A stretch of DNA of 64,000 nucleotides, taken from positions 1 to 64,000 of the forward strand of contig NZ_VELE01000001.1 of NCBI RefSeq assembly GCF_007681555.1. Reading direction: 5' to 3'. How positions within the stretch are numbered: the first letter of the stretch is position 1; every line of letters begins with the position of its first letter. This document shows positions 45,150 through 57,099 of this stretch, piece after piece. Both the position numbers and the translations under genes were made by a program. The notes under the pieces were generated by a model. That model was not told the DNA's origin. It was given only the letters and a program-made list of their open reading frames with translations, and made no database searches. This stretch comes from Kocuria salsicia. GTDB lineage: Bacteria; Actinomycetota; Actinomycetes; Actinomycetales; Micrococcaceae.

Positions 45150-46235
45150 TCAGCCCCGCGCGTTCATGATCTGCTGGTAGGCGGCCGCCAGTTTGAAGGG
45201 GTTGTGCGCGGAGCTGCCGTTCTTCTCCCGCAGGGAGTCCCAGTGCACCTCCGCTCCCAGCTGGGCGGCCGCGGCCTCGACGTCCTTGGGCGACTCGGCC
45301 GCCGAGGGGTCCGCGAGGACGACGTCGAGGCGCAGCTCGGGCGCGTAGCGCTGAAGCACGCGCAGCTGGTCTCCCGAGCCCATGCTGAGGGTCTCGGAGT
45401 CCCGCGAGAGGTTGAGCGTGACGAGACGCTTGGCCGGGGACGCGCAGATCGCGTCCCGCAGCTCGGGCAGCAGCAGGTGAGGCAGCACCGAGGTGTGCCA
45501 CGAACCGGGACCGAGCACCACCCACGCCGCCTCCTCGATCGCGGAGACGGCCTCCGGGCACGCCGGGGCGTCCGCCGGGCTGAGCCGCACGTTGCACACG
45601 TCCGCCTCCTTGGCCAGCCGGGACTGGCCGGTGACGGTTCGCACGATCCTCTCAGGGGGGCACGCCGTCGTCGGGCTGCTGCCCGGGGAGACATCTCCCT
45701 CGATCACGAGCGGCTCGCAGCTCATGGGCAGCACCTGGCCGCGGGCGCCGAGCAGCGCGCCGGCCCAGCGCAGACCTTCCACGGGGTCCCCGAGAAGCTC
45801 CCACAGCGTCACGATGAGCAGATTGCCGAGGGCGTGGTTGTCGAGCCCCTCGTCGGGGTGCTGCTCGACGCTGAAGCGGTGCTGCATGACGTCGCTCCAC
45901 GTGCGGCCCCACTGGGAGTCGTCGCACAGGGCGGCCAGCGCCATCCGGAGGTCACCGGGGGGCAGCACGCCGAGGTCATCGCGCAGCCGGCCGGAGGATC
46001 CACCGTCGTCCGCGACCGTGACGACCGCCGTGAGAGCCGGCGCCAGCAGCCGCAGGGCCGAGAGGCTCGCGGAGAGACCGTGGCCACCGCCCAGGGCGAC
46101 CACGGAGTCCGCGTCCGTGAGGGATTCTCGCGCGGAGGGGTCCAGGGAGTGGTAGGGATCCACGTCGCGGCGGCTGCTCAGCGGCAGCCGGGGCAACGCA
46201 CCCGTCGAAGGAAATGTGCTCATGGGATCCGTCAT
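45150..46235 (-). CDS. yvcK: YvcK/CofD-like protein (gluconeogenesis factor)
   Basis: A 361-residue protein of the YvcK family, needed for growth on gluconeogenic carbon and linked to cell-wall morphology. The motif [17 protein letters not shown] and [18 protein letters not shown] (in parts) are diagnostic, as is [18 protein letters not shown]. The start is ambiguous between ATG 46235 and ATG 46223; neither has a strong ribosome site. It sits 14 bases after rapZ. Confidence 0.92.
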   Translation of the reverse strand: MTDPMSTFPSTGALPRLPLSSRRDVDPYHSLDPSARESLTDADSVVALGGGHGLSASLSALRLLAPALTAVVTVADDGGSSGRLRDDLGVLPPGDLRMALAALCDDSQWGRTWSDVMQHRFSVEQHPDEGLDNHALGNLLIVTLWELLGDPVEGLRWAGALLGARGQVLPMSCEPLVIEGDVSPGSSPTTACPPERIVRTVTGQSRLAKEADVCNVRLSPADAPACPEAVSAIEEAAWVVLGPGSWHTSVLPHLLLPELRDAICASPAKRLVTLNLSRDSETLSMGSGDQLRVLQRYAPELRLDVVLADPSAAESPKDVEAAAAQLGAEVHWDSLREKNGSSAHNPFKLAAAYQQIMNARG

Positions 46236-46249
46236 GTCAGGGGGCGGGA

Positions 46250-47200
46250 CTATTCGCGGCCCATGTCCCGGTGCTGGATGTTCACAGTCACCCTCGGGGA
46301 CTTGCCAAGCCTCCGGGCGACCTCCTCGGTGATCGCGACCGAGCGGTGCTTGCCGCCCGTGCAGCCGATGGCGATGGTCGCGTAGTGCTTGCTCTCGGTG
46401 CGGTAGCCCGCGAAGACCGGTTCGAGCATGGCCACGAAGCGGTCCACGAAGGTCTGGGCGCCCTCGTTGCCGAAGACGTAGTCCCGCACCTCGGGATCCT
46501 TGCCCGTACGGGGGCGCAGCGCGGGGACCCAGTGCGGGTTGGGGATGAACCGCACGTCCGCCACGAAGTTCGCGTCCGCGGGCACCCCGTACTTGAAGCC
46601 GAAGCTCATCACGGTCAGGCGCAGCACCACGGGCCCGCTCGTGGAGAACATGTCCGCCACGGCCCGGGTCAGGGCGTGCACGTTGAACGAGGAGGTATCC
46701 AGCACCGAGTCCGCCGTCTCGCGCAGGTCCTTCAGCGTCTCCCGCTCCGCCCTGATCCCGTCCAGGATCCGCCCGCCGCCCTGCAGGGGGTGGGGCCGGC
46801 GCTGGTGCTCGTAGCGCGAGACCAGCACCTCGTCCGATGCCTCGAGGTAGAGCACCGAGAACTCGACGCCTGAGGTCTCCAGCGCGGCCAAGGTCTCCTT
46901 CATGTCGTTGAACAGGGCCTTGCCGCGCACGTCGATCACGACCGCCAGCTTGGGCAGGGTCTGCGGGGCGCGGCACGCCAGGTCCGCGAGAGTGCCGAGC
47001 ATCTGTGGCGGCAGGTTGTCCACCACGTACCAGCCCAGGTCCTCCAGTGCGTTCGCGGCCGTGGAACGGCCCGCGCCCGACATCCCGGTGACGATGAGCA
47101 GCTCCGTCGTGGGAGGCTTCACCGGCTCCAGCGCGTGGTGTGCGGCATCCGGGGGTGGGGTGCTCATGGGGTGAAGGACCGCCTGATCTGCCGACTGCAA
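46250..47200 (-). CDS. rapZ: RapZ-family nucleotide-binding protein
   Basis: A 316-residue RapZ (YvcJ) protein. The P-loop reads [18 protein letters not shown], with Arg in place of the usual Lys, a variant seen in actinobacterial members. Other motifs: [54 protein letters not shown] and the C-terminal [19 protein letters not shown] start at 47200 with GGGGGG four bases upstream is supported by sequence; an ATG at 47167 is the alternative (305 aa, no ribosome site). Confidence 0.93.
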   Translation of the reverse strand: MQSADQAVLHPMSTPPPDAAHHALEPVKPPTTELLIVTGMSGAGRSTAANALEDLGWYVVDNLPPQMLGTLADLACRAPQTLPKLAVVIDVRGKALFNDMKETLAALETSGVEFSVLYLEASDEVLVSRYEHQRRPHPLQGGGRILDGIRAERETLKDLRETADSVLDTSSFNVHALTRAVADMFSTSGPVVLRLTVMSFGFKYGVPADANFVADVRFIPNPHWVPALRPRTGKDPEVRDYVFGNEGAQTFVDRFVAMLEPVFAGYRTESKHYATIAIGCTGGKHRSVAITEEVARRLGKSPRVTVNIQHRDMGRE

Positions 47201-47229
47201 GGTTCCCCCCAGGGTAGACCAGTTTCACG

Positions 47230-49296
47230 TCAGTCGAGCAGCTCTCCGGTCTCCGTATCGATCACGGGCTCGCGGACGGCGGACTCCCGGCCGCCCAGGG
47301 CCTCCGCGACCTTCACCGCCAGCGCGGGGCCGAAGCCGTTGACCTCGAGGATCTCCTCCGCGGAGGCCGCCCGCAGCTTCTTGACCGAGCCGAAGTGCTT
47401 GAGAAGTGCCTTCTGCTTGGCCGGGCCCAGCCCCGGGATCTCGTCCAGTGCGGAAACCGTCATGGCCTTGGAGCGTTTCTGGCGGTGGAACGTGATCGCG
47501 AAGCGGTGGGCCTCGTCCCGGACCCGCTGCATCAGGAACAGCCCCTCGGAGGCGCGCGGCAGGATCACGGGGAACTCGTCGTCCGGCACCCAGACCTCCT
47601 CCAGGCGCTTGGCCAGGCCCACCACGTGCACGTCCGTGACGCCGAGGTCGTCCAGTGCCCGCTGGGCGGCGGCCACCTGAGGCGGGCCGCCGTCCACGAT
47701 CACGAGGTTGGGCGGGTAGGCGAACGCGCGCGACGTCGCGTCCTCCGTGTCCGCCTCGACCTCCCCCGTGCTCACGCCCTTCTCCTCGGCGCGGCGCTGC
47801 TGCTCCACGTGGCGGGAGAACCGGCGGTGGATCACGTCGTACATGGAGGCGGTGTCGTCCCGGGCGGCGTCACCGGTGATCGAGAACTTGCGGTACTCGG
47901 ACTTGCGGGGCAGTCCGTCCTCGAACACGACCATGGACGCGACAACATTGGTGCCCTGGACGTGGGAGATGTCGTAGCACTCGATGCGCATGAGCGCGTC
48001 CGGCAGCCCGAGCGCCTCCTGTAGCTGCTGCAGGGAGGCGGACCGGGTGGTGAGGTCTCCCGCGCGGCGGGACTTGTGCAGCGCCAGCGCCTGCCGGGCG
48101 TTCTCCGCCACGGTCTCCAGCAGCTGCGCCTTCTCCCCCCGCTGGGGCCGCTGGATGCTCACGTGCGAGCCGCGCAGCTCGCTCAGCCACCCGCGCAGCT
48201 CGTCCGTCTCGTCCGGCTCCGCGGACACGTAGACGGTGCGCGGGATGGTGTCCTGGCGGTAGGCGAGCTCGGAGGTCCTGCGGTGCTGGCCCACCACGTC
48301 CTCGCTGCCCTGGGCGGCACTCCTGCGCCGGGTCCGGGCGGGCTGCGCGAGCCCGGACTGCGCCTCCCCGTAGACCTGCTGCAGCAGGTTGGTCATCAGC
48401 TCGGCGGTCGTCACGTCCTCGACCTTCTCTGTGACCCACCCACGCTGGCCACGGATGCGCCCGCCGCGCACGTAGAACACCTGCACGGCGGCCTCGAGCT
48501 CGTCCTCGGCGATCGCGAAGAAGTCCGCGTCCGTGCTGTCCGGCAGAACCACCGTGTTGCGCTCGAACGCGCGCTCCAGGGCGGCGACGTCGTCCCGCCG
48601 GGCCGCGGCCGTCTCGAAGTCCATGCGCTCGGCGGCCTCGTTCATCTGGCGGGTCAGCTCGCGGATGTACGGCTTGGCGTGCCCGGCCATGAACCGGCAG
48701 AGGTCGTCAGCGAGCTCCCGGTGGTCCTCCCGGGAGATCTCCCCCACGCAGGGTGCGGAGCACTTGTCGATGTAGCCCAGCAGGCACGGCCGGCCGCTGC
48801 GCTCGGCCCGCTGGAACACGCCCTTGGTGCACGTGCGCACGGGGAACACCCGCAGCAGCGCGTCCAGGGTGTCGCGGATGGCCCACGCCTGGGAGTAGGG
48901 GCCGAAGTAGCGGTTGCCCGGCTTCTTCTCCCCCCGGGTGACCATGGCGCGCGGGACGTCCTCGGACATCGTCACGGCCAGGTACGGGTAGGACTTGTCG
49001 TCCCGGTAGGCGATGTTGAACCGCGGCGCGAACTCCTTGATCCACGTGTACTCGAGCTGCAGGGACTCGAACTCGGAGCCCACCACGGTCCACTGCACCG
49101 CGGCGGCCGTGGTCACCATGGCCCGCGTCTTGGGCGCGAGCTGGTTCAGCGGCGCGAAGTACGAGGACAGGCGGTTGCGCAGGTTCTTGGCCTTGCCCAC
49201 GTAGATGACGCGGCCGTGCTCGTCCCGGAAGCGGTAGACGCCCGGATTGGTGGGGATGTCCTGTCGTGCCGGCCTGTAGCTTGCCGGATCAGCCAT
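47230..49296 (-). CDS. uvrC: Excinuclease ABC subunit C
   Basis: A 688-residue nuclease of nucleotide excision repair making both incisions. N-terminal GIY-YIG domain ([20 protein letters not shown], residues 18-36), a cysteine-rich segment ([15 protein letters not shown]), a UVR helix ([19 protein letters not shown]), an RNase H-like endonuclease domain ([29 protein letters not shown]) and C-terminal HhH motifs ([19 protein letters not shown]). It overlaps the acyltransferase gene by eight bases. Confidence 0.97.
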   Translation of the reverse strand: MADPASYRPARQDIPTNPGVYRFRDEHGRVIYVGKAKNLRNRLSSYFAPLNQLAPKTRAMVTTAAAVQWTVVGSEFESLQLEYTWIKEFAPRFNIAYRDDKSYPYLAVTMSEDVPRAMVTRGEKKPGNRYFGPYSQAWAIRDTLDALLRVFPVRTCTKGVFQRAERSGRPCLLGYIDKCSAPCVGEISREDHRELADDLCRFMAGHAKPYIRELTRQMNEAAERMDFETAAARRDDVAALERAFERNTVVLPDSTDADFFAIAEDELEAAVQVFYVRGGRIRGQRGWVTEKVEDVTTAELMTNLLQQVYGEAQSGLAQPARTRRRSAAQGSEDVVGQHRRTSELAYRQDTIPRTVYVSAEPDETDELRGWLSELRGSHVSIQRPQRGEKAQLLETVAENARQALALHKSRRAGDLTTRSASLQQLQEALGLPDALMRIECYDISHVQGTNVVASMVVFEDGLPRKSEYRKFSITGDAARDDTASMYDVIHRRFSRHVEQQRRAEEKGVSTGEVEADTEDATSRAFAYPPNLVIVDGGPPQVAAAQRALDDLGVTDVHVVGLAKRLEEVWVPDDEFPVILPRASEGLFLMQRVRDEAHRFAITFHRQKRSKAMTVSALDEIPGLGPAKQKALLKHFGSVKKLRAASAEEILEVNGFGPALAVKVAEALGGRESAVREPVIDTETGELLD

Positions 49297-49978
49297 TCCC
49301 CAGGTCCCTCTGCGCCGACGGCGACACGTTGTAGACGTCCTTGCGGGGCTGGCCCGAGAGCCCGGCGATGGTGTCCATCACCTGGGCCACGAGATCCTTG
49401 CGCATCCGCCCGGTCTGGCGCATGCCGGCGGCGGGCACGGTGATGGGCTCCCCCACGTGCATCTCGAACTTGGCGGGGCGGATCATCGTGGCCCCCGGGG
49501 GCTGCAGCCGCTGGGTGCCGATCATGCCCACCGGCACCACGGGAGCGCCCGTGAGCAGGGCGAGGTAGGCGACGCCGGAGTGGCCCCGGTAGAGGTAGCC
49601 GTCCCGGGAGCGGGTGCCCTCCGGGTAGATCCCGAAGACCCGGCCCTGCTGCAGGTGCTCGACCGCCGGCTGCAGCGCGGCCACGGACTCGCTCTGCAGC
49701 CCGCGGGCCACCGGGATGATGTCGATGAACTCGAAGGCCTGACGCATCAGGCAGCCCTTGATCCCCGGGCTGTTCACGTACTCGGCCTTCGCGATGAACT
49801 TCACGCGGCGCGGCATGAACGCGGAGATGATGACCGAGTCCAGGAAGGTGAGGTGGTTGGAGGCGATGATGACGGGCCCCGTCTCGGGGAGCCGGTCCAC
49901 GCCCGTGATCACCGGTCGGCAAAGCAGCTTGAGGGTCCGGGCCACCGTGGCCTTGGTCACGTCGTACTTGGTGATCAT
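49289..49978 (-). CDS. 1-Acylglycerol-3-phosphate O-acyltransferase (PlsC-like)
   Basis: A 229-residue lysophospholipid acyltransferase. The catalytic HxxxxD is at H42-D47 (SNHLTFLD), followed by [17 protein letters not shown], the [14 protein letters not shown] phosphate-binding motif and [11 protein letters not shown]. It acts at the inner membrane in phospholipid synthesis. It lies between uvrC and a HAD phosphatase. Confidence 0.9.
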   Translation of the reverse strand: MITKYDVTKATVARTLKLLCRPVITGVDRLPETGPVIIASNHLTFLDSVIISAFMPRRVKFIAKAEYVNSPGIKGCLMRQAFEFIDIIPVARGLQSESVAALQPAVEHLQQGRVFGIYPEGTRSRDGYLYRGHSGVAYLALLTGAPVVPVGMIGTQRLQPPGATMIRPAKFEMHVGEPITVPAAGMRQTGRMRKDLVAQVMDTIAGLSGQPRKDVYNVSPSAQRDLGNG

Positions 49979-49990
49979 CGCTCGCGCTCC

Positions 49991-50710
49991 CTACTGCTCC
50001 GTGTATGGCAGGAGCAAGTGTGCCAAATCACCGGGCTCGTGGGCGAGTGCGGCACATTCGCCCTCCAGCTCGCCGGGCTGAGCGAAGCCCCACAGCGCGC
50101 CCACGCAGTCGATGCCGTGGCTGCGTGCGCCGTCCGCGTCGTAGCTGCGGTCCCCCACCATGACCGTGCGGGTGGGGTCGGGGGGCAGCGCCCCGAGCCT
50201 GCGCAGGGCCTCGCCGATGATCGCGGGCTTGTCGTGCAGGGGTCCGGGCGCGTTCGCGGCACCGGGGCCGTTCCCCGCACCCGCACCGGGACCGGCGAGG
50301 TCGTCCGCAGCGCCGGAGACGGTCTCGAAGTACCCGGCGAGGTCGAAGCGCTCGACCACGGTGGTCGCGATGCGCTCGGGCTTCTGCGTGGCGACGGCCT
50401 GCCGCACGCCCCGCTGCGCGAGGGTGTCGAGCACCTCCCGGATCCCGGGGTAGAGGCGCGTGCGCTCGAGGCCCTCGGTGAGGTAGCCGGCCCGGTAGAC
50501 GGAGACCACCTGTCGGATCTGATCCTCCGGGACGTCGGTGTAGCGCCGCAGGGACTCCCCGATGGGCGGTCCGACGAAGCGTTCGAGGTTCTCCGGGACG
50601 TCGAACCCACACGTCCACAGCGCCTCCGCGATGCCGTCCGTGATGGCCCCGGCGGGGTCCAGGACGGTGCCGTCCAGGTCCCACAGCACCACGGGCCGCT
50701 GCGGGCTCAC
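49991..50710 (-). CDS. HAD-family phosphatase (phosphoglycolate phosphatase-like)
   Basis: A 239-residue HAD hydrolase. Motif I DLDGTVLD has the nucleophile D11 and D13; motif II is in [10 protein letters not shown] and motif [15 protein letters not shown]. The cap domain (about 20-90) resembles Gph. An insertion rich in Gly/Ala/Pro ([19 protein letters not shown]) interrupts the core near residue 160. The GTG start overlaps the uvrA stop as GTGA. The substrate is uncertain. Confidence 0.87.
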   Translation of the reverse strand: MSPQRPVVLWDLDGTVLDPAGAITDGIAEALWTCGFDVPENLERFVGPPIGESLRRYTDVPEDQIRQVVSVYRAGYLTEGLERTRLYPGIREVLDTLAQRGVRQAVATQKPERIATTVVERFDLAGYFETVSGAADDLAGPGAGAGNGPGAANAPGPLHDKPAIIGEALRRLGALPPDPTRTVMVGDRSYDADGARSHGIDCVGALWGFAQPGELEGECAALAHEPGDLAHLLLPYTEQ

Positions 50711-53700
50711 GCCCGCTCCCCCGACGTCGCCATCTCCCGCGTGGCCGGCTCGCCCGCCTCGTGGGCGGCTTCCCTCGCGGCGGAGCTCTCGAGCACCTCG
50801 CGCAGGAACTGGCCCGTGTAGCTGTCCTCGTTGCGGGCCACCTGCTCCGGGGTCCCCTCGGCCACGACCGTGCCACCGCCCGAGCCGCCGTTGGGGCCGA
50901 GGTCCACGATCCAGTCCGCGGACTTCACGACGTCCAGGTTGTGCTCGATGGTCATGACGCTGTTGCCCTTGTCCACGAGGCTCTGCAGCACCATCAGCAG
51001 CTTGCGGATGTCCTCGAAGTGCAGACCCGTGGTGGGCTCGTCCAGGACGTAGATGGTGCGCCCGTTGGAGCGCTTCTGCAGCTCCGCGGCGAGCTTCACG
51101 CGCTGGGCCTCGCCACCGGAGAGGGTGGTGGCAGGCTGGCCCAGGCGCACGTAGCCCAGGCCCACCTCCACGAGGGTGTTGAGGTAGCGCGCGATCGCGG
51201 TGAACGGGGCGAAGAACTCGGCCGCCTCCTCGATGGGCATGTCCAGCACCTCGGCGATGTTCTTGCCCTTGTAGTGCACCTCGAGGGTCTCGCGGTTGTA
51301 TCGGGCCCCCTTGCACACCTCGCACGGAACGTAGACGTCCGGCAGGAAGTTCATCTCGATCTTCAGCGTGCCGTCACCGGAGCACGCCTCGCAGCGCCCG
51401 CCCTTGACGTTGAAGGAGAACCGGCCCTGCTGGTAGCCGCGGACCTTGGCCTCCTGGGTCTCCGCGAAGAGCTTGCGGATCCGGTCGAAGACCCCCGTGT
51501 ACGTGGCGGGGTTGGAGCGCGGGGTGCGCCCGATGGGGCTCTGGTCCACGTGCACCACCTTGTCCAGGTGCTCCAGCCCGTCGATGCGCCGGTGGCGACC
51601 CGGCACCTGCTTGGCACCGTTGAGCTGGTTGGCCAGGCTCGTGTAGAGGATGTCGTTGACGAGCGTGGACTTCCCGGAGCCGGAGACACCCGTGACGGCC
51701 ACGAAGACCCCCAGGGGGAAGTCCACCGTGAGGTTCTGCAGGTTGTTCTCGCGCGCCCCGACCACCGTCAGCTTGCGCTTGGGGTCGATCGGGCGGCGCT
51801 TCCGGGGCACCTCGATGAGCCTGCGCCCGGTGAGGTAGTCCGCGGTGATGGACTCCCGGTTGTGCAGCAGCTCGTCGTAGGTGCCGGAGTGCACCACGTC
51901 ACCGCCGTGCACGCCGGCGCCGGGTCCCACGTCCACGACCCAGTCGGCCTCGCGCATGGTGTCCTCGTCGTGCTCCACCACGATGAGCGTGTTGCCCATG
52001 TCCCGCAGCCGCAGCAGGGTGTCGATCAGGCGCCGGTTGTCCCGCTGGTGCAGGCCGATGGAGGGCTCGTCCAGGACGTAGAGCACGCCCACGAGCCCGG
52101 CGCCGATCTGCGTGGCCAGCCGGATCCGCTGCGCCTCTCCGCCGGAGAGGGTGGCCGCGGCGCGCTCGAGGTTGAGGTAGTCCAGCCCGACGTCGATCAG
52201 GAACGTCAGGCGCGCCACGATCTCCTTGAGCACTTGGTCGCCGATCTTCGCCTCGCGGCTGTCCAGCTCCAGCTGCTCGAAGAAGGTCAGGGAGTCCCGC
52301 ATGGGCAGCCGGGTGGCCTCCGCGATGTTCTTCCCGCCCACGGTCACGCCGAGGATCGTGGGGTTCAGCCGCGCGCCCCCGCACTCGGGGCAGGCCACCT
52401 GCCGCATGTACTGCTCGTAGCGGTCCTTGGCGTGGTCCGACTCGGTCTCCTCGTGCTTGCGCTTGATGTAGCCGAAGACCCCCTCGAAGCCCTGGGTGTA
52501 GCGCCGCTCGCGGCCCCACCTGTTCTTGTAGGCCACGGTGACCTTGTAGTCCTTGCCGTGCAGGATCGCCTTGCGCGCCTTGGTCGGAAGGTCCTTCCAG
52601 GGCGTGACGAGGTCGAAGCCGACCTCCTCGCCGAGCCCGGCCAGCAGCCGGTTCCAGTAGTCGCTCGTGGCCTTGCCGAGGGACCACGGTGCAATGGCAC
52701 CCTCCACGAGGGAGAGGTCCGGGTTCGGGACCACGAGGTCCTCGTCCACCTCGAGCCGCGAGCCGATGCCGTCGCACTCGGGGCACGCGCCGAAGGGCGC
52801 GTTGAAGGAGAAGGAGCGGGGTTCGATCTCGTCCGTCTGCAGCGGGTGCTCGTTGGGGCACGCGAGGTGCTCGGAGAACGTGCGCCGGGCATCCGCCCAC
52901 GGGGACTCCTCCCCCTCTCGGGTCACGAGCTCCACCACCACGCGCCCGGAGGCCAGGTTCAGGGCGGTCTCCACGGAGTCCGTGAGCCGCTGCCGGGCGT
53001 CCGGCTTGGCGGTCAGGCGGTCCACCACGACGTCGATGGTGTGCTTGTACTGCTTCTTCAGCTTGGGAGCGTCCTCCAGCTGGACGGTCTCGCCGTCCAC
53101 GACGGCGCGCGCGTAGCCCTGCTGGCTCAGCTGCTGGAACAGGTCCTGGAACTCGCCCTTGCGGCCCTTGACCACGGGTGCGAGCACCATGAAACGGGTG
53201 CGGTCGGGCAGCTCGAGCAGCTGGTCCACGATCTGCTGCGGGGTCTGCTTGGTGATGGGCTCCCCGCACACGGGGCAGTGCGGGTGGCCGATGCGCGCCC
53301 ACAGCAGACGCATGTAGTCGTAGATCTCGGTGATGGTGCCCACCGTGGAGCGCGGGTTGCGGGAGGTGGACTTCTGGTCGATGGACACCGCCGGGGAGAG
53401 CCCCTCGATGAAGTCCACGTCCGGCTTGTCCACGCGCCCCAGGAACATGCGCGCGTAGGAGGACAGGGACTCGACGTAGCGCCGCTGACCCTCCGCGAAG
53501 ATGGTGTCGAACGCGAGCGAGGACTTCCCGGACCCGGACAGGCCCGTGAACACGACCATGGAGTCCCGCGGGATGGTGAGGTCCACGTTCTTCAGGTTGT
53601 GCTCGCGCGCCCCCTGCACCACGATCTCCGTGAGGTCCGAGACCCCGGAGGCACGGGTCTTCGGCGCGTGCTCGTGTGCCGTGCGCTCGGCGAGCACGGA

Positions 53701-53739
53701 CGTGGACTGGGCATCGGATGAAGGGGTTCGCTCTGACAC
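50707..53739 (-). CDS. uvrA: Excinuclease ABC subunit A
   Basis: A damage-recognition ATPase, about 1010 residues with the GTG at 53739. The N-terminal P-loop [15 protein letters not shown] and the C-terminal [15 protein letters not shown] are both present, with ABC signatures [13 protein letters not shown] and [13 protein letters not shown] and zinc cysteines ([24 protein letters not shown]). The domain proper starts at [17 protein letters not shown], about 38 residues after the GTG; the stretch before it is low complexity, and the codon before that motif is GTC, so it cannot be the start. Confidence 0.97.
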   Translation of the reverse strand: MSERTPSSDAQSTSVLAERTAHEHAPKTRASGVSDLTEIVVQGAREHNLKNVDLTIPRDSMVVFTGLSGSGKSSLAFDTIFAEGQRRYVESLSSYARMFLGRVDKPDVDFIEGLSPAVSIDQKSTSRNPRSTVGTITEIYDYMRLLWARIGHPHCPVCGEPITKQTPQQIVDQLLELPDRTRFMVLAPVVKGRKGEFQDLFQQLSQQGYARAVVDGETVQLEDAPKLKKQYKHTIDVVVDRLTAKPDARQRLTDSVETALNLASGRVVVELVTREGEESPWADARRTFSEHLACPNEHPLQTDEIEPRSFSFNAPFGACPECDGIGSRLEVDEDLVVPNPDLSLVEGAIAPWSLGKATSDYWNRLLAGLGEEVGFDLVTPWKDLPTKARKAILHGKDYKVTVAYKNRWGRERRYTQGFEGVFGYIKRKHEETESDHAKDRYEQYMRQVACPECGGARLNPTILGVTVGGKNIAEATRLPMRDSLTFFEQLELDSREAKIGDQVLKEIVARLTFLIDVGLDYLNLERAAATLSGGEAQRIRLATQIGAGLVGVLYVLDEPSIGLHQRDNRRLIDTLLRLRDMGNTLIVVEHDEDTMREADWVVDVGPGAGVHGGDVVHSGTYDELLHNRESITADYLTGRRLIEVPRKRRPIDPKRKLTVVGARENNLQNLTVDFPLGVFVAVTGVSGSGKSTLVNDILYTSLANQLNGAKQVPGRHRRIDGLEHLDKVVHVDQSPIGRTPRSNPATYTGVFDRIRKLFAETQEAKVRGYQQGRFSFNVKGGRCEACSGDGTLKIEMNFLPDVYVPCEVCKGARYNRETLEVHYKGKNIAEVLDMPIEEAAEFFAPFTAIARYLNTLVEVGLGYVRLGQPATTLSGGEAQRVKLAAELQKRSNGRTIYVLDEPTTGLHFEDIRKLLMVLQSLVDKGNSVMTIEHNLDVVKSADWIVDLGPNGGSGGGTVVAEGTPEQVARNEDSYTGQFLREVLESSAAREAAHEAGEPATREMATSGERA

Positions 53740-53785
53740 GGCTGCAACTCTAGTCGCTGCCTCCGACACTCTTGGCGGCCCCGCG

Positions 53786-55714
53786 TCAGGCGCGGTGGCG
53801 GCCGCGCCCGGACGAGCTCTGCTCAGGCGACCCGTGATCCGGGGACCCGTACTCGGGCGCCCCGTGCTCAGGCGACCCCGCCTGCCCGTCCGGCTGCGCG
53901 GCGTCGTCGTCGGCACTGCTGGCCACCGCAGCGGAAACCGAGGGGTCCGAGGGGCCCGTCGTCGCAGGAGCCGCCGCGTGCGAACCGCGGGGCGACAGGG
54001 CCTCCTCGCCCCGGCGCTCGTGGGCGGAGCGGCGCAGGCCGGAGGCGCGCGCGTCGACCACGGGGATCTGCCCCGTCTCGGCGTGCTGCATGCGCAGCCC
54101 GGCGGCCGCAACCGGGTCCATGCGGCGCTGGACCACCGTGATCTGCCCGGTCTCCGGGTCCACCTCGGCCACGTCCACCGTGGCCCGCAGCGGGACCTCC
54201 ACCATGAGCAGCACGCACGCCAGGGTGACCAGGGACGCGATACCCGCCACCAGGAAGAGCAGACCGGTGCCCGTGCCGTAGGCCTCGCGGATCGCTTCCA
54301 GCACGGCGGGCGGCAGGCCCGCGAGGTCCATCGAGGCGGCGTCCGGCGTGGCGGAGGAGTCCATGCCGTGCTCGGCGGCGAAGGCCGTCATCTGCGTGGA
54401 GAGGTGACGGGTGAGCAGCGCGCCGAAGAGCGAGACGGCCACGGCGCCGCCCACGGTGCGAAAGAAGGCCACGGCCGAGGACGCCGCACCCATGTCCTTG
54501 AGCCCCACGGTGTTCTGCACCGCGAGCACGAGGTTCTGGTTCAGCGTGCCCACGCCCAGGCCCACGAGGCAGATGAACACCCCCACGAGCCACGCCGGCG
54601 TGGTGTGGTTCAGCTGCGAGGCGAGGAACAGGCCCGTGGAGAGCACCATGCCGCCCACGATCAGCACGCGCTTCCACCGGCCGAAGCGGGTGATCAGCTG
54701 CCCCGCGACCATGGACCCCAGGAACGAGCCGACCACCTGCGGGAGCATGAGCAGGCCGGACTCGGTGGGCGTGTAGCCCTGGCCAAGCTGGAAGTACTGG
54801 CCCAGGTAGGTGGTGGAGGCGAACATGGCACCGCCGGTGGCGATCGCGGCGATGATCGCGAGCACGGTGGTGCGCTCCGTGATCACGTTCAGCGGCATGG
54901 CGGGCTCGCTCGCGCGCCGCTCCACGGCCACGAACGCCACGGTGCCGAGCACGGTCACCACGATCAGCGCGATCGACTGCCACGCCCCCCACTCGAAGAG
55001 CTTGCCCGCAAAGGAAACCCACAGCAGCAGCCCGGAGGTGGCCACCGCGAGCAGGGCCATGCCCAGCACGTCCACCTTGGGTGTCTGCTCGCGCCGGACC
55101 TCCGGCACGTGCAGCGTGCGCACGATCAGCACCGCCGCGAGGACGGACAGCGGCACGGGGATCAGGAAGCACCAGCGCCAGCCGAAGGCGTCCACGATCA
55201 GCCCGCCCAGCAGCGGCCCCACGGACGTGGCCACGGCCATCACGGCCCCCATGTACCCCGCGTAGCGCCCCCGCTCGCGCGGGGCGATGATCGCTCCCAG
55301 GATGGTCTGGGACAGCGCCGTGAGACCTCCCATGCCCACGCCCTGGATCACGCGGGCCACCACGAGCATGGTGATCGAGCCGGCGAGACCCGCGACCGCC
55401 GAGCCGACCACGAAGATGGCGATGGCGCCCAGCAGCAGCTTCTTCTTGTCGAAGAGGTCGGCCAGCTTGCCCCACACCGGGGTGGTGACGGCGTTGGCGA
55501 GCAGCGTGCCCGTGACCGTCCACGACAGCGCGGTCTGGTCCCCGCCGAGATCCGCCATGATGACGGGCAGGGCGGTGCCGATGATGGTCAGGGTGACCAT
55601 CGCCATGAAGAACGCGGCGAGGATTCCGGTCAGGGCCCGCAGGACGTCGCGGTGCTCCTGGTCGGGGGTGCGGGCGGTGCGGGCGGGGCGGCCCGGGTCC
55701 TGGGTGGCTGTCAC
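53786..55714 (-). CDS. DHA2-type (14-TM) MFS drug exporter
   Basis: A 642-residue major facilitator with 14 predicted helices, like EmrB/QacA. Motif A is in [18 protein letters not shown] and motif C-like residues in [18 protein letters not shown], then [14 protein letters not shown]. The N-terminus and the long C-terminal tail (about 130 residues, Ser/Ala/Gly/His-rich, cytoplasmic) are polar. The GTG start overlaps the MarR stop (GTGA). It is controlled in all likelihood by the MarR regulator. Confidence 0.92.
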   Translation of the reverse strand: MTATQDPGRPARTARTPDQEHRDVLRALTGILAAFFMAMVTLTIIGTALPVIMADLGGDQTALSWTVTGTLLANAVTTPVWGKLADLFDKKKLLLGAIAIFVVGSAVAGLAGSITMLVVARVIQGVGMGGLTALSQTILGAIIAPRERGRYAGYMGAVMAVATSVGPLLGGLIVDAFGWRWCFLIPVPLSVLAAVLIVRTLHVPEVRREQTPKVDVLGMALLAVATSGLLLWVSFAGKLFEWGAWQSIALIVVTVLGTVAFVAVERRASEPAMPLNVITERTTVLAIIAAIATGGAMFASTTYLGQYFQLGQGYTPTESGLLMLPQVVGSFLGSMVAGQLITRFGRWKRVLIVGGMVLSTGLFLASQLNHTTPAWLVGVFICLVGLGVGTLNQNLVLAVQNTVGLKDMGAASSAVAFFRTVGGAVAVSLFGALLTRHLSTQMTAFAAEHGMDSSATPDAASMDLAGLPPAVLEAIREAYGTGTGLLFLVAGIASLVTLACVLLMVEVPLRATVDVAEVDPETGQITVVQRRMDPVAAAGLRMQHAETGQIPVVDARASGLRRSAHERRGEEALSPRGSHAAAPATTGPSDPSVSAAVASSADDDAAQPDGQAGSPEHGAPEYGSPDHGSPEQSSSGRGRHRA

Positions 55715-56262
55715 GAGCGGGTCTCCTCTCCGCGCTCCGGGGACACCGGTGCGGCGGGTTGCGGGGGTGGGGTGTGGGACTCAGTCTCCCGGGCAGCGGG
55801 CGGTGTGCTCTCCCGGCCGGTGCCCAGCGACCGCGTCAGAAGGTCCGTGAGACTGGACAGGTCCTCGCGGGTGCGGCGCGCCCGGGCCTCGTCCAGCCCG
55901 GCCAGCCGGGCGGCGAGGTGTTCGGCGTCCTGGCGCAGGTGCGCCTCAAGCGCCCGGCGACCGGTCTCCGTGATGTCCACGATCTGGGCGCGGCCGTCCT
56001 GAGGGTCCTGCGCGCGGGCCACGTGGCCCAGCTGCTCCAGGGCCGCGAGGTGCCGGCTCATCCCGGACGCCCCCAGGCTGGACTCGGCCACCAGGTCCTT
56101 CGCGCGGCGACCAGGCCGGCACGAGAGGAACGTGAGGACGTTCACCTGCGACGTCGACAGCCCCCGGTGCGCCGCCGTCTCCTTGAGCACCCGGCGGGTG
56201 GCCCGCTGCAGCTCGAACAGGTCGCGGACGAGCTCCTCGGCGGTCTCGCGGGACAGGGGCAC
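55711..56262 (-). CDS. MarR-family regulator
   Basis: A 183-residue winged-helix repressor. The MarR core: RGLSTSQVNVLTFLSCRPGR, then DLVAESSLGASGMSRHLAAL (recognition helix) and a wing GHVARAQDPQDGRAQIVDIT. The GTG at 56262 has GGGAGG five bases upstream; a second GTG two codons earlier is too close to it. It is cotranscribed with the MFS pump. A C-terminal low-complexity tail of about 35 residues is added. Confidence 0.9.
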   Translation of the reverse strand: MPLSRETAEELVRDLFELQRATRRVLKETAAHRGLSTSQVNVLTFLSCRPGRRAKDLVAESSLGASGMSRHLAALEQLGHVARAQDPQDGRAQIVDITETGRRALEAHLRQDAEHLAARLAGLDEARARRTREDLSSLTDLLTRSLGTGRESTPPAARETESHTPPPQPAAPVSPERGEETRS

Positions 56263-56295
56263 GGGCACCTCCCGGGCGGGGTCGGAGGGCACACG

Positions 56296-56345
56296 GGTGC
56301 CACGGAAAGATATTTGTTTCACGCAACTATATGGTGCGATGCGTG
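56296..56345. promoter_or_regulatory. AT-rich divergent promoter/operator, marR and hydrolase
   Basis: A striking AT island in GC-rich DNA contains ATATTTGTT-TCACG-CAACTATAT, an imperfect inverted repeat with ATAT ends, at about 56309-56331. TATAGT on the minus strand could be a -10 for marR. Position and composition fit an autoregulated MarR operator that could also affect the divergent hydrolase gene. Confidence 0.55.
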
Positions 56346-56442
56346 CCGCGTCCACGGGGACGGTGCTGGATCCGCCACACCCCGCGCGTCGCACGGCCTG
56401 GACCGTTCGCCCGCAACCGGGCTGCGGCCTAGACTCTCTGCC

Positions 56443-57099
56443 ATGATCGCCACCCAGACAGAGGTCACGGAGCTCACCGACATCACGATTCGGCGCATCT
56501 CCGTGAGTGACATGGACAACAACGTGTACCTGCTGACCTCCAAGGCGGAGGGCACGCAGGTGCTCATCGACGCCGCGGACAACGCCCGCGCCATCGCCGG
56601 GATGGTCGCCGCGGGCTCGGGTGACTGCTCGGACTGGGCCAACCTCCAGCTGATCGTCACCACGCACTCGCACTGGGACCACGTGCGGGCGCTGGAGGAG
56701 GTGGCCACGCACTCGGAGGCCATGACCGCGTGCGGCGCGGCGGACGAGAACGACATCGCGGTGCCCATGGACCTCACCTTCGAAAACGGGGACACCGCTG
56801 AGCTGGACGGCTTCGAGCTGGAGGTCATCGAGCTGCGCGGGCACACCCCCGGTTCCATTGCGCTCGTCTACCGGGACCCGCACGGCCCCGCCCACATCTT
56901 CACCGGCGACTCACTCTTCCCGGGCGGTCTCGGCAAGACGGACTCCCCCGAGGCGTTCCGTCAGCTCTACTCGGACGTCACGCAGCGGATCTTCGATCGC
57001 TTCGACGACGACACCGTGGTCCACCCCGGCCACGGTGCCCCCACAACCCTCGGCGCGGAGCGGCCGCACCTGCGGGAGTGGGAAGAGCGCGGCTGGTGA
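56443..57099 (+). CDS. MBL-fold metallo-hydrolase
   Basis: A 218-residue glyoxalase II-like hydrolase. The metal site HSHWDH is at residues 75-80, later ligands are RGHTPGSIA, FTGDSLFPGGLGKTD and VVHPGHGAPTT. The fold covers nearly the whole protein. The substrate may be a thioester such as S-lactoylglutathione or mycothiol conjugates, but this is family inference. The stop overlaps the transporter start as GTGA. Confidence 0.87.
   Translation: MIATQTEVTELTDITIRRISVSDMDNNVYLLTSKAEGTQVLIDAADNARAIAGMVAAGSGDCSDWANLQLIVTTHSHWDHVRALEEVATHSEAMTACGAADENDIAVPMDLTFENGDTAELDGFELEVIELRGHTPGSIALVYRDPHGPAHIFTGDSLFPGGLGKTDSPEAFRQLYSDVTQRIFDRFDDDTVVHPGHGAPTTLGAERPHLREWEERGW

Noticed and set aside
50761..53721. 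A 986-codon plus-strand open frame opposite uvrA
   Set aside because: It is antisense to a certain gene, with biased Val/Leu/Gly/His composition and no recognisable domain.
53740..53800. A search for an SOS box before uvrA
   Set aside because: No TCGAAC-N4-GTTCGA-like sequence is visible in the bases just upstream of the chosen uvrA start, so I make no regulatory claim for this gene.
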